Shown here piece after piece: positions 10,941 to 22,599 of a stretch of DNA of 64,000 nt. Both the position numbers and the translations under genes were made by a program. The notes beneath the pieces were generated by a model. It saw nothing but the letters and a program-made list of their open reading frames with translations, searched no databases and was not told where the DNA came from. Origin of the DNA: Chondrilla cf. caribensis (taxonomy: Eukaryota > Porifera > Demospongiae > Chondrillida > Chondrillidae); assembly GCA_964020155.1 (NCBI GenBank), contig OZ026547.1, positions 5,225,509 to 5,289,508 on the forward strand. Reading direction: 5' to 3'. Each line of letters starts with the position of its first letter. The stretch's first letter is position 1.

Positions 10941-10983
10941 CCTACAGTGAAAAATTAGATAATATCTAATTTTTCACTGTAGG
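10941..10983. repeat. Perfect 20-bp-arm hairpin
   Basis: CCTACAGTGAAAAATTAGAT, three-base loop AAT, then the exact reverse complement. It lies in the intron of gene A, just before a foldback element at 10995. No function assigned. Confidence 0.8.
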
Positions 10984-10994
10984 AGACATTTTTA

Positions 10995-11082
10995 TCTATC
11001 ACCGTTGTCAAGTTGTCACCGCATTTGTTGCATAAGAAGAAGAAACAGGTTCCAATTATGACATTTCGACAATGGTGATAGA
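10995..11082. repeat. Foldback (MITE-like) element, family 1, copy in gene A intron
   Basis: Imperfect inverted repeat with arms beginning TCTATCACCGTTGTC and ending GACAATGGTGATAGA. Related copies lie at 23521-23604 and 49409-49492, with a partial copy near 54414. Confidence 0.6.
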
Positions 11083-12011
11083 TTCTCGGTGCTGACATTT
11101 TCTCCTCTTTCCATAAAAAAGTAAGAAAAACCTACTTCACTAGAAACTCGACCATGTTATATCCATTTCCCGCGAATGTCATGAGTTAAGCATTACGTGA
11201 TTGTTACTTGTCGAAATCCTGGTACAGTTAGTCTTACGATACATGCTCAATGTTCATCTTGGAGGCAATTCAATATCCTATATCTACCTATTGACATGAT
11301 TTTTGCAAATTCTGTTGCGATGATTCTTGTAGAAACGGAATTATCATGTGACTGCCCCTAATTCAAGTGATTTCATATTTTACATAATTTTGAAAACGAA
11401 AGTTACTGTTTTATCTTTTTTGCATTCGATGCTAACATGTCCTGCCTGCATATATTCCTACTTTTCAAATTAATTGAAGTATGAAAGCACTGATGTTCCT
11501 TAACCGATTATGCACCATGATGTCATCGTTGCGCCTGACCTTCGTGGCCGAAATGAATTTGTCAAGAAAGTGTGATTTGTCTTGGCATCCCGCAAATTAT
11601 ATTATTAGATCATTATACTTATCAACCAACTCACGTTATACCTTTTTTCAAATTAAATACTTCAAATGAGTTTTGCCATCAATACATAATTTGAATTTGC
11701 TATTCTCAATTTAATATTGTACTTCTGGCCACTCACTGACATAATAATAATATTATGATGATGTGACATACAATGATGTAAACTCAGAACTTCTATAGAC
11801 AAAGAGGGGAAAGTCCTGACTAACTGGCAGAAATGAAGAGTAAGGACTGCAGGTCGTAATCTCTTTCGCAACCTTTTCATAGTGTATTGACATAGAGTAA
11901 GAACTGACATAGACATTTAACAATAAACTCTATAGTCAACAGGAGGATTATCCTGACCAACAGGCATGAAACGTAGGGACTGCAGGTTGTTTCAAACCTC
12001 ACCGAACTCAC

Positions 12012-12210
12012 CTTTTACTTCAAGTGGTTCTAATCTTTTCTCCAACTGTTCTATTATCTGGTGAAGTGACTTGATTTCTTCTTGTTGCGCATTCACTTTA
12101 TTTTCAAGCTTTGAAAATGCCTTATGCCAATCAGCGATACCCCCCATACTGGCAGTCACCACACAAAACAAAAGAGCCACTTGGGCAAAGACCTGAATTT
12201 TTAGAGCCAT
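12012..12210 (-). CDS. Collagen-like gene A, exon 1: signal peptide and coiled coil
   Basis: ATG at 12210, chosen because the M-A-x-x-I-Q start is shared by most paralogues. Residues 1 to ~22 form a hydrophobic signal peptide (VALLFCVVTASMGG). Residues ~27-66 form an amphipathic helix with leucine and charged heptads (KLENKV, QQEEIKSL, IEQLEKRL). The exon ends AAAAG before GTGAGT, leaving one base for the next codon (phase 1). The donor looks functional, but exon 2 carries a nonsense codon. Confidence 0.8.
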
Positions 12211-12242
12211 AACTGTAGCTCCAGTCAATACTGAATGTGAAT

Positions 12243-12278
12243 TTGTGGTAACCACAACAAACAGGCAATTCATATATC
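12243..12278 (-). promoter_or_regulatory. Gene A core promoter: palindrome and TATA-like box
   Basis: The TTGTGGTNACCACAA palindrome occupies 12243-12257, 33 bp before the ATG, and an AT-rich TATAT box lies just upstream (12272-12277). Assigned by alignment with the other gene copies. Confidence 0.55.
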
Positions 12279-12479
12279 GAAGAACAGGCCCACTTTTAAT
12301 TATATTCATTGTGTATATTTATGTATGCTCAATGAATATCCATGTGTGTGGTATATTCATTGATATGGGCAGAGAATGGGAATTGATAAGAGAAGCCCAT
12401 ACCTCACATGGCATGCTTGTCGAATCCTTAGGAATTCTGCTTTGGAGTAAACAACTTGACTCTATTGTGTGTGGGTGAA

Positions 12480-12543
<64 letters not shown>

Positions 12544-12640
12544 ATGTGTGTGTGTGTGTGTGTGTGTGTGTTTGTGTGTGCGCGCGCGTGTGTGTGTGTG
12601 TGTGTGTGTGTGAGTGTGTGCGCACGTGTGCGTATTTGTG
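12480..12640. repeat. (TG)n microsatellite upstream of gene A
   Basis: Long TG tract with a few CG and CATG interruptions, about 270 bp before the ATG. On the gene's sense strand it reads (CA)n. Confidence 0.95.
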
Positions 12641-13593
12641 TGTGTGGGGGTTAGGATAGAGTTGTATTATTTATTTTCATTTCATCCCATATTATTATTA
12701 ACTAATGAACTATGGAATTGGAACTAATTGAACACATGGACCAGATTCATTGTCATAGGATCTGAAAAAAAGGGCTAATGTCGTGATAAAAATAAATTCT
12801 GAGTTAACCATACCAAGTTAAAACATTTGTACTAATCTACAGAATACTGCTTAAATTTCTGTATAGCTACTTCAGTTATGAAGATGCGCGCAAAGTATGT
12901 CACGTTTCTGAGAAACCTTCTACAAAATGTTTAGATTGGAATTATTGCAGAAAAAATATTGGCAAAATTACATGAAAACATGTTTTGACTCATATGTCTG
13001 CCTATGCAACATCATAATATTACCCCTTTTCTCAGATCCTACCACATAGTAGTATGCAGTTGTTGCAGTAGTCTTTGACACTGGTAGTGCTTCAAACTAC
13101 AACTATAAATGGATTCAGGAGAGGAAAAACAAGTAAATCCAACTGCGGCAAGTCCATTGGCATCCAATTCTTGGACCACTTGGTAAAGTACAGAAACGAA
13201 TATATTGTTATCTGTATGGAACAACCATAACCACTTGAAGTGGCTGGTAAGAAAACGCAAGAAATCAGGCCAACAACCACTGTCTGTTCTGAATGCATGT
13301 TTAAGGCCTAGGTGCACCCATACAGCATGCAAATGCTGTAAACATGACGAAGGCTTTATGAGACTATACGAGCATGAATACTGCTTTACAAACCTTCCTT
13401 CTTTTTTTCAATGTACTGAGACCTTTCAACAGGACTATATATAGGATGAAGCTAAATTCATTTATTATGTAGTCGAAGCATTGTTATGTAATATAATAAT
13501 GATAGCTGTTACCTACATCATTGATGGATATAATAATGTAATAGTGAATAGAGATGAGGCAGTATGAATCGAGAAGTAAAGTGAATAAATAAA

Positions 13594-14159
13594 TTAACCA
13601 TTAGTACATCCAGCACATCTTCCTATCTCTCCATCATCACCATTTGCTCCTTTAACTCCTATTGACCCAGGTGTCCCTTGGTTCCCTTTTTGACCTTGCT
13701 CTCCTTTCAGTCCTGGTTCACCTTTCTGTCCAAGGTTCCCTGGTTGTCCTATTTCTCCTTGTTCACCTTTTGTTCCATTAACACCTTGATCTCCTCGTTC
13801 ACCCTTTTCTCCCTTTGTTCCATTTATTCCTTGTGATCCTGCTATACCTGGGTCCCCCTTTCCCCCTCGCTTTCCCTTGCTTCCTATTGGACCTTGCTCT
13901 CCTTTCTCTCCTGGTTCACCTTTCTGTCCAGCACCCCCTTGCTGTCCTATTTTTCCTTGTTCACCTTTTGTTCCATTAAGTCCTTGTGGCCCTGGCAGTC
14001 CTAGCTCTCCTTTTTCACTGCTCTCCCCATGTTGCCCTGGGTCTCCCTTTTCACCCTTGGTTCCATTTATCCCATTCAGTCCTGGTGTTCCTCTATCCCC
14101 TTTTGGTCCAGATGGACAATTGCAAACGTCTTGTCGTCTACTTCTTTCCACGAGATCAT
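13594..14159 (-). CDS. Collagen-like gene B, exon 2
   Basis: The acceptor CAAACAG precedes base 14159. The joined product is 254 residues. It starts D-D-L-V-E-R-S-R-R-Q-D-V-C-N-C, then continuous Gly-X-Y with GLNGINGTKGEKGDPG, NGTKGEQGKIG and GQKGEPGLKGEQ modules. It closes with GRCAGCTNG, a two-cysteine tail. R-S-R-R fits the furin consensus R-x-(K/R)-R. Asn-Gly-Thr sequons recur through the helix. The frame is clean, so this is a plausible functional gene for a secreted trimeric collagen-like protein. Confidence 0.85.
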
Positions 14160-15058
14160 CTGTTTGAAAACAATAATTGCATTTGATCCAAATATTAAGG
14201 AATATGATTATATTTAATGCGGATTTACCCATACCATTTACAAATATAATGTAAGTTTCTATTCATCACAACGACAATGGGGTTAGATTCCACCTCAATT
14301 ATTAACTGAGTTTGTTTTGGGATGATGTGTATAGTTGTTCTACTTCGGGCATAGTTGCTTAGGAATTTATCATATGTGTTTAATAATGAATGTTAACAGT
14401 ATAGAGAGATTATGGTATTGTACGATATTTTATGCATGAAGTGACAGCTATGCATTTTTTGGGGGATAAGTAATATTATAGCTGTATATAGGTGATTGGA
14501 TTACAGTTGAATTGAGCAGTGAATAAAATTTTGGGGAAAATTAAATTTTATTATATAAGAACACTATCACGGTAATGACATCAATTTATCTAAAAAACAT
14601 GCTAATGCCAAAGGAATCTAACTCCACCATGATCCGGTATCTTTTTGTGCACATCACAAGTTTAGCATTAATTAGTTAATGGCATTGCATCTTTCTTACT
14701 CAGTGCGATCTCAGAACAGCTAGTCTCTTCGAGGCAATTCGTTATCCTATATCTACCTATTGATGCGAGTTAACCAAAAATAGTCCTTGTTATTGACAAA
14801 TTATGTGAATTCTGTTGTGGCGGCTCTTGAAAAAGCATGATTATCATGTGACTGCTTGCAACTTGCCTGTTAATTATATATTTACATAATTTCAAAAGCA
14901 CTAAAAGCACCATTCTCCATTTCATATAGTGTGCCGACATAGAATATGAACGTGCAATGACATTAACCAATAAATTCTATAGTAAATAGGAGGATAGTCC
15001 TGACTAATAGGCAAGAAGAGTAGGGACTACAGGGTGTATTGAACCTCACTAAACTCAC

Positions 15059-15257
15059 CTTTCACTTCAAGTTGTTCTAGTCTCTTCTCCAACTGTTCTA
15101 CCATCTTGTGAAGTGACTTGATTTCTTCTTGTTGCACATTCACTTTGTTTTCAAGTTGTGAAAATGCCTTTTGCCAATCAGCGATACCCCCCATACTGGT
15201 AGTCATCACAGAAAACAACAGAGCCACTTGTACAAAGAACTGAATATTTAGACCCAT
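15059..15257 (-). CDS. Collagen-like gene B, exon 1: signal peptide and coiled coil
   Basis: 66 codons plus one base. Starts M-G-L-N-I-Q with a hydrophobic signal segment (VALLFSVMTTSMGG), then a coiled coil (AFSQLENKVNVQQEEIKSL, VEQLEKRLEQLEVK). The donor is AAAG before GTGAGT. The intron to exon 2 is 899 nt and contains the intron block shared with A, C, F and H, including a GATTATCATGTGACTGC-like stretch near 14839. Confidence 0.88.
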
Positions 15258-15306
15258 AACTGTAGTTCAGGTCAATATAGTCTAAATTTCAAAAGTCAGT
15301 GCTTGT

Positions 15307-15340
15307 TTGTGGTAACCACAACAGAACAGGCAGTTATATA
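15307..15340 (-). promoter_or_regulatory. Gene B core promoter: TATATAAC box and palindrome
   Basis: On the minus strand TATATAAC (15340-15333) is followed by the TTGTGGTTACCACAA palindrome (15321-15307), 50 bp before the ATG. The spacing places the palindrome over the expected transcription start. Confidence 0.65.
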
Positions 15341-15514
15341 GTCACTGGGATAACAGGCCCACTTTTAATGATATTCATTGTTCATTTCTATGTATGCTCA
15401 ATGAATAATATGTATGGTACTAACCATTGATATCAACAGAGAATGGGAATTGATGTGGAACCCTTAGTAATTCAACTCCGTGTAGACAAGTTGATTCAAG
15501 TGTGTGGGAGTTGA

Positions 15515-15569
15515 GGTGTGCTTGTGTGTACGTGTGTGCGTGTGTGTGCATGTGTGTGTGTGTTTTTCT

Positions 15570-15632
<63 letters not shown>
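15515..15632. repeat. (TG)n microsatellite upstream of gene B
   Basis: Interrupted and then pure TG tract, beginning about 260 bp before the gene B ATG. Confidence 0.95.
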
Positions 15633-15633
<1 letters not shown>

Positions 15634-15929
15634 ATGTGTTTAACTGTAAACGTCATCAATAATGTTATTATGAGTTACTAGCCAGCTGGCTTCCTGGTAT
15701 GGCGAGTGTGCGCATTGGAGTCGAGCCATGCCACGTTTGAAGCACCTTCGGTGGTGGCAACAGAGGGTAGTTGCTATAATGACTGTTAGTTTAAAGCTTG
15801 ATCGTTGTGCAACAGATGGAATTGCCCGATAACCAGAAGTCACTGGGACGATATTTAAAAATGGCCATCAGCTGCAGAGGAAAAACGGAAATCGTGGATT
15901 CTCTCCAAAAATAATTTATAGTGAAGAAT

Positions 15930-16330
15930 TAAATAGTGTGCTTAAGGTCAGCACTCTCAGAAATGTCTAAAGTTGGATTAGGAGCTGCCTTCAACTCTAG
16001 ACATAAGTATAATAATATTATTATACTTAATCCAAGCACTTAGTCATTATACATACTGATATCTGTAAGGCTCAAGTACTCATGGACAAACACATGCAGT
16101 CCCAGTGACCTCCTGACTTATAACTTATCATTCTTGCATAACATATTCAAGACTATTGAAACCAATTTTGCAACACATGCACGATTGCACCACTAATGAA
16201 TTAACTGTATGTCCTCCCATAATGTAATTTTCTACTTGGTAGGCTTGACTGAATCCTTCAAAATACACTCACATGTGCATCCTCAACATCAGCTTGCGCT
16301 CCTGGATATCTTGTCGATAAGCTCCCTGTG
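15930..16330. repeat. Upstream block shared by the collagen genes, copy 1
   Basis: Contains GCACCACTAATGAATTAACT, a CCCATAATGTAATTTTCTAC stretch and TTGGTAGGCTTGACTGAATC in that order. Related copies follow at about 21390, 27400, 45690, 57300, 58310, 59430 and 59700, and inverted near 34110 and 34590. It was evidently duplicated together with the genes. The rest of 15640-18560 holds no recognisable gene. Confidence 0.7.
16004..16029. repeat. Perfect AT palindrome
   Basis: 26-nt self-complementary sequence centred on AATATT (TAAGTATAATAA followed by its complement). No further role apparent. Confidence 0.8.
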
Positions 16331-18560
16331 GCTGTCCTAGATGACCCAGTATCGCTTCTCCAGATATGTTGAAGTCACCACTCACTGCACAATCACACAC
16401 ACACACATAAATAGCAGTAATTTATATCCTATACATAGGTATATGCATGCTTCGACTGATGTTGGCTACATGTATCTAAGTGTCATGTCCCACAACAGTA
16501 GAATTGAAAGTGTACATGAACTTGTATGTGACTTGTTCTGCATGATGTTTTGTTGAAGCCAAGTTATTGCCCGATGATATATTCATCAAAGAACCGGTAT
16601 TCCGGGTGAACCGATTACCAGCACTGCAGTGTCCGGTTAGTGACTCCTAACACCGTAATATATTATCCTACCAACCACACAATTATCAGAATAATGAAAT
16701 AATTTTTAAAGGTCATTATCAATTATCTTGTACTTTTGAAAGCTTTTTTCATTTGCTTCTTTATTTTGTATTGCTTTTATGTTAAGGTGCTCTTATAATA
16801 TAGGATGCTAACTAATATCCAACACTTCGGATCCTTGCAACAAAATTTCTCTTCTCCCTGAACTGACCTTAGGATGAAATTTGTTATATCAAGTAATCCT
16901 CAGTCTACAAAGCAATGGTGTCAAGTTTTGATATATTCAACCAATTACATTGTTATGTACTTGATGTTCAAAAGTAGAAGGCGCCACACTGACTATACTT
17001 GAATCTCGGAAATTAGCATTATCTACGTTACATAACCGAAACAAATAAGGTTACGTAATGCTGATGTTGCATTACATGTGTGAACCAAGCTTCACGATTA
17101 GAGTAACGTATTGCCCTGCTCTTATAATATTATAAAAAAATAATGGATGTGTGACCTGTGTCTTACGGGTAAGTTTGTATTAATATCATTGATCTTAGTC
17201 TATTCGCCCCTCATCCTGCCGAAAATAATGATATCAGTGAAGGCATCCATATTTTCTCGACATTCATCATTGTCAACTATTACAGTAGCTAAAAAGTGCA
17301 TTTGTAGTATGTTCAAAGTTAGTTGTATATTTTGGAACAGCTGGTAGCAAAGTGGCAATAAATTGTCTAAATGGGTTAGATTAATTTGGACGATAAAAAG
17401 GTGTTAAAATCACCAAATTTTCAATATTCATCACAAGGAATTGGTTTTAAAATTGTTTGCAGAAATTACGTAGTGTGAAAATCTCATTATCAGTGTTATT
17501 ATAATGACTCGAAAACTATGATTATACTACAATAAAATAACTATGTAACTATGAACACATTACAATCCATTACGACTATGCTACAATACCAACGGCTCAG
17601 CTAAAAGTACGTATGTAACATTTTAATGTGTTTGTAACAATGTAACATTGTGTATTCTGCATGTGGCATTTTCATGACATGTACTGTACATATTAAATGA
17701 ATATATCCTCATCTGTTGTATTCTGTTACTCCAAAGTTGTCATTCTTTATCGAAATTATTTTAGATGCAAATAAGTGGCAATCCTACATGACTATATTAT
17801 GTACTTGTCAAAAAGTAAAGTTTCACCAACAATGTCCCTTTTAGGTGATGCCTGGTCTCTGTGAAATATTGCTAAAGTTTGGACATTATTTTATCAAATC
17901 ACTAATGTCTCTGCAGGTTAAGAGAATATCTTAATGTCTGAATCAGACTACATTCAATGAGATCGTAGAAACTCGCAGGAGAGGGCATATGGACTGACCA
18001 TGTCAGTTTGGTAATACTACAGACTCCCTTGCCTCCCAGGGGCACTGGCAGGGTAGCTTGAATCCATCCTCATCCGTCATCATAAGTCAGTAATTTTTTA
18101 ATGCAACATGACAAAATTTCAATGAGTACAATTAATATACAATATTAATATATTATATTAATATTACAATATTAATTAACTGAAATAAGGTCCAAAATGT
18201 TGCAAAGTGTTGTGTACGATAATTTGGCATATTTATGATCATAATAGATTATTTATTATAATAAGCTTAAATGGATTATATACTTGTATAACTACCTGTA
18301 TAATGGTTATGTGCCTCAATTATTATAATTCCTGTCCTTGATGTAGAATGCATTATCTTTAACATTACATTAAATATTGTTGCACCTAAAAGATATTAAT
18401 TCTAAATTCAATTGCTGAAACATTTTATTAAATTTAGATCAGCTTAGATATTATAATATGCAGTGTCTCCGTCTTACTGATAGATTTAGCCGAATATTAT
18501 ATCATGATTATATAATATTTCTTATATTAAATTTAAATTTCATATGATTACAAACTTCAG
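16331..18560. other. AT-rich spacer without recognisable genes
   Basis: Short frames only, with AT-rich tracts (for example around 18130-18175). It separates the upstream block of gene B from the 3' end of gene C. Confidence 0.5.
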
Positions 18561-18682
18561 CACCAAGTCTAGTGATAGATTTTTTGTTACAAAATTCCCT
18601 TTCTACTTGCAGTCCCAATGTTGGAAAATTTGTTGATCTTTACTATCCGCAAATCATAGGACATTCCTGTCCATCGCTTTCT

Positions 18683-19536
18683 TTATCCACAATCACAGTT
18701 TGTTCCATTAAATCCTGGCACTCCTTTGTCTCCTTTCGGTCCTTGTTCACCTTTCTGTCCAGTTCCTGGCTCTCCAATTTCCCCTTGATTCCCCTTGTGT
18801 CCTCTTCGACCTTGCTCACCTTTCTGTCCAACATTCCCTGGTCGTCCTATTTCTCCTTGTTCACCCTTTGTTCCATTACCTCCTTGATCTCCTACTTCAC
18901 CCTTTTCTCCCTTTGTTCCGTTAAATCCTGGCAGTCCTGGTATTCCTTGCTCTCCCTCTTCCCCTTGTACTCCATTGATTCCTCTCAGTCCTGGTTCACC
19001 TTTCTGTCCAACATTTCCTGCTTGTCCTTTCTCCCCACATTCACCTTTTGTTCCATTACCTCCTTGATCTCCTACTTCACCCTTTTCTCCCTTTGTTCCG
19101 TTAAATCCTGGCAGTCCTGGTATTCCTTGCTCTCCCTCTTCCCCTTGTACTCCATTGATTCCTCTCAGTCCTTGTTCACCTTTCTGTCCAACATTTCCTG
19201 CTTGTCCTTTCTCCCCACATTCACCTTTTGTTCCATTACGTCCTGGCATTCCTATTTCTCCTTTCAGTCCTGGTTCACCTTTCTGTCCAACTTTCCCTGG
19301 TTGTCCTATTTCTCCTTGGTCACCTTTTGTTCCATTAAGTCCATGTGGTCCTCGGGGTCCTGGAGATCCTGGCAGTCCTAGCTCTCCTTTTTCGCCCCTC
19401 TCCCCATGTGGCCCTGGGTGTCCCATTTCACCTTTTGTTCCATTTATCCCATTCAGTCCTGGTGTTCCTTTATCCCCTTTTGTTCCAGGTGGACAATTGC
19501 AACTGCCTTGTCGCCTAGTTCTTTCCTGGAGTTTGT
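18683..19536 (-). pseudogene. Collagen-like gene C: orphan exon 2
   Basis: The acceptor ATAACCAG precedes base 19536. The frame is open to TAA at 18683 and starts D-K-L-Q-E-R-T-R-R-Q-G-S-C-N-C, then Gly-X-Y and a CDCG end. The length (854 nt) would join in frame with a 199-nt exon 1, giving 350 residues. A 180-bp internal duplication (18972 and 19152 mark the same point in each unit) repeats 20 triplets almost exactly. The intron-type block is present at 20140-20390 and a (TG)n tract at 20821, but I find no exon 1 between them. The gene is therefore probably 5'-deleted, unless it uses a distant first exon. Confidence 0.75.
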
Positions 19537-20139
19537 CTGGTTATAAAGCAATGCAAGGGTCTGAATAAAGATTCAACCACGAGTGTAATATTTTATAATA
19601 ATATTCAAATTATAGCAAAATGACCGCATATGGATTAGCAGGATTCATTTAGAATAATAGTTATTTAAGCATATCCCTGAGACAACTCTATGTTGAACTA
19701 AGTTCAGTATGATACGTGTTAGATTTCTGACCTCAATATCAAATGTTAGTTCTTGTGTATGGTTTTTTGATGTATGAAATGGCAGGTATTTACACATCAC
19801 TGACGAGTACATGAACACAGTGTTTATAAGCAAGGGTATTTAAAACAGAGTGAGGTACATATGTGCATATAATAAATTTGGATCAATTTTAAGTCATTTT
19901 TGATGAAGATCATTTGCCAATTGCCAATACGAAATCTAACAAAAGAGCACTCGACATCAAAAATGCTAGAAATCTTATACTAGGTGCCTTCAGCCAGTCT
20001 TCAATTACAATATAAGTCTATCCGTACGGTATATACGGTGAGTATGATATTATTATGCATATTTTCCATTTCTTATCGATATTTAACTTCAGTACCTGGG
20101 GCTCCAATAGACTCTATCCTGGTAATATCCATTTCATGT

Positions 20140-20390
20140 GCATGTCGCGAGTTATTCATTGCATCATTGTTATTCATGGCATCTCACAACAGCTAGCCTC
20201 ATGATAAGTACCCAATGTTCATGTTTGAGGCAATTCTCTATCCTATATTGCCTAACTATTGGTGCGATTTACCAGAATTACTTTTTTAACGGTGAATTTG
20301 CATATGCTTTTGTGACGGTTCTGGAAGAAGTGTGATTATCATGTGACTGCTTGTGACTTGCTCCAAAATTTAGTAGGTACTTCCTTTAGT
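20140..20390. repeat. Intron block of the collagen genes, gene C copy
   Basis: Matches intron sequence of A, B and F, including GATTATCATGTGACTGCTTG and a run of the type CTATCCTATATTGCCTAACT. It marks the former intron of gene C. Confidence 0.65.
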
Positions 20391-20820
20391 GAATTTAGGT
20401 AGCAATTCCAAATTTGTTAATAGTTTGATCCGCTGAATGTATGTGTGCCGAACAATGTACCCTGCAACTTTAGGGTATAAATGGCCGATTTCATTATGCT
20501 GAGAATTGGAAATTGGGCTAGTGTCTGTGCACAGCATCTTTATCAAGTGATATTTTCAGAGAAAGTGTTTTTTTTTTCTAAACCTAAATGAGACGCCAAA
20601 TAATTTCAGTGCAAGGATGACAGCTCCACAAGATTTTAACACGATTTACCTCTGATATTTCTGATGAAATTTTCACTAATATACTGAATATTATTGGCAC
20701 CAATAGACAATAAATATTGCTAAATGTTGACCAACAAGTAATGCTAAAGTTTGTACCAGCAATAATGGAAACTTAATGCATCAGATTACTTGGTTTCAGT
20801 ACAATGCGTGTGGGGATTGC

Positions 20821-20821
20821 T

Positions 20822-20917
<96 letters not shown>

Positions 20918-20939
20918 TGATTGTGTGTGTACGTGCGTG

Positions 20940-20995
<56 letters not shown>

Positions 20996-20998
20996 TGC
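20821..20998. repeat. (TG)n microsatellite upstream of the gene C remnant
   Basis: TG tract in the position and orientation seen upstream of genes A, B and D. Confidence 0.95.
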
Positions 20999-21389
20999 AT
21001 GTGCATTTCTGGGGATCTATGTGTGCTGGTACTATTTAGACAATCAATATGTTTGTTATTAGGTGTTATAAAGCAGTGTTTTACTGTGCCCTAGTAGCAA
21101 TATTCTTAGGTATACTAACTGTAGGGATGGAAAATGGCTAATCATGTTTCCTATGGAACTGTAAAAACATGACATTGTGCATCGTGGTATCTGTACGCTT
21201 ATTTCTGTACAATGCAGAATGATTGATTTTGTAATTACTACATTGATTTTTTTGTTAAAATGTGTAACATTTGAAGTGAATTGCACCCAATTTATTATGC
21301 TTATGAATGACATGTGGCGGAAGCTTTTTGGGTGGCATAATTACGTTCAGCACACACACAGGAATGCCGCAAGTTGGGTTAGACATTGC

Positions 21390-21790
21390 TTTCAACCCTT
21401 CATGGTATCATATCAAGTTGGAAATTGTGTACACTTTAAGTAAACCTTAGAGAATTATGTTGTAGACATACATACTTAGCCTAAGCACTAGTACTTTCCA
21501 ATATGCATCCTGAATATGACAAAAGGGGGTACTACTCATGGACATACACATGCAGTCACTGTGACCTCCTGACTTCTAACTTAATTATACTTGTAAGACT
21601 TTCTCAAGGCTATTAAATCATATCCATAGTTGCACCACTAATGCAATAACTGTATGTCTTCCCGTAATGAAATTTGGTACTTGATGGGCTTGACAGAAGC
21701 CTTCAAGAGCACCCACTTGTGTATCTTCACATCTCCCACTGCTCCTGGATGTCTAGAAGATTATTGTGGTCCTAGTTGATCCAGTGTTTC
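21390..21790. repeat. Upstream block shared by the collagen genes, copy 2
   Basis: Same order of conserved stretches as copy 1, including TTGATGGGCTTGACAGAAGC. Confidence 0.65.
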
Positions 21791-21899
21791 TTGTCATGGA
21801 TTTCCTAGCTAACCTTCAGCAGGAGAACAGTTCTTTTAATATATAATGGAGTTGCAAAGTTAAAAATTGCACTGTTATCCGAAGTGGTTCGCCTCATCA

Positions 21900-22446
<547 letters not shown>

Positions 22447-22599
22447 ACACACAGTATTTTATAGCCCATGCATAGGTATATGCATTGACTGAAATTGGCA
22501 ATATGTACATAAGTGTCATGTACCACAACAGTAGAATTGAAAGTGTACATGAACTTGTATCCGACTTGTACCCTATGATGTTGTGTTGAAGCCACAATA

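Noticed and set aside
18572..19568. Proline/serine-rich or Phe/Leu-rich frames on the strand opposite the collagen exons (also near 9.8, 14.0, 25.0, 36.7, 42.2, 53.5, 62.7 kb)
   Set aside because: Antisense shadows: Gly-X-Y codons read backwards give Pro- and Ser-rich frames. The Gly-X-Y strand carries the splice sites and conserved blocks.
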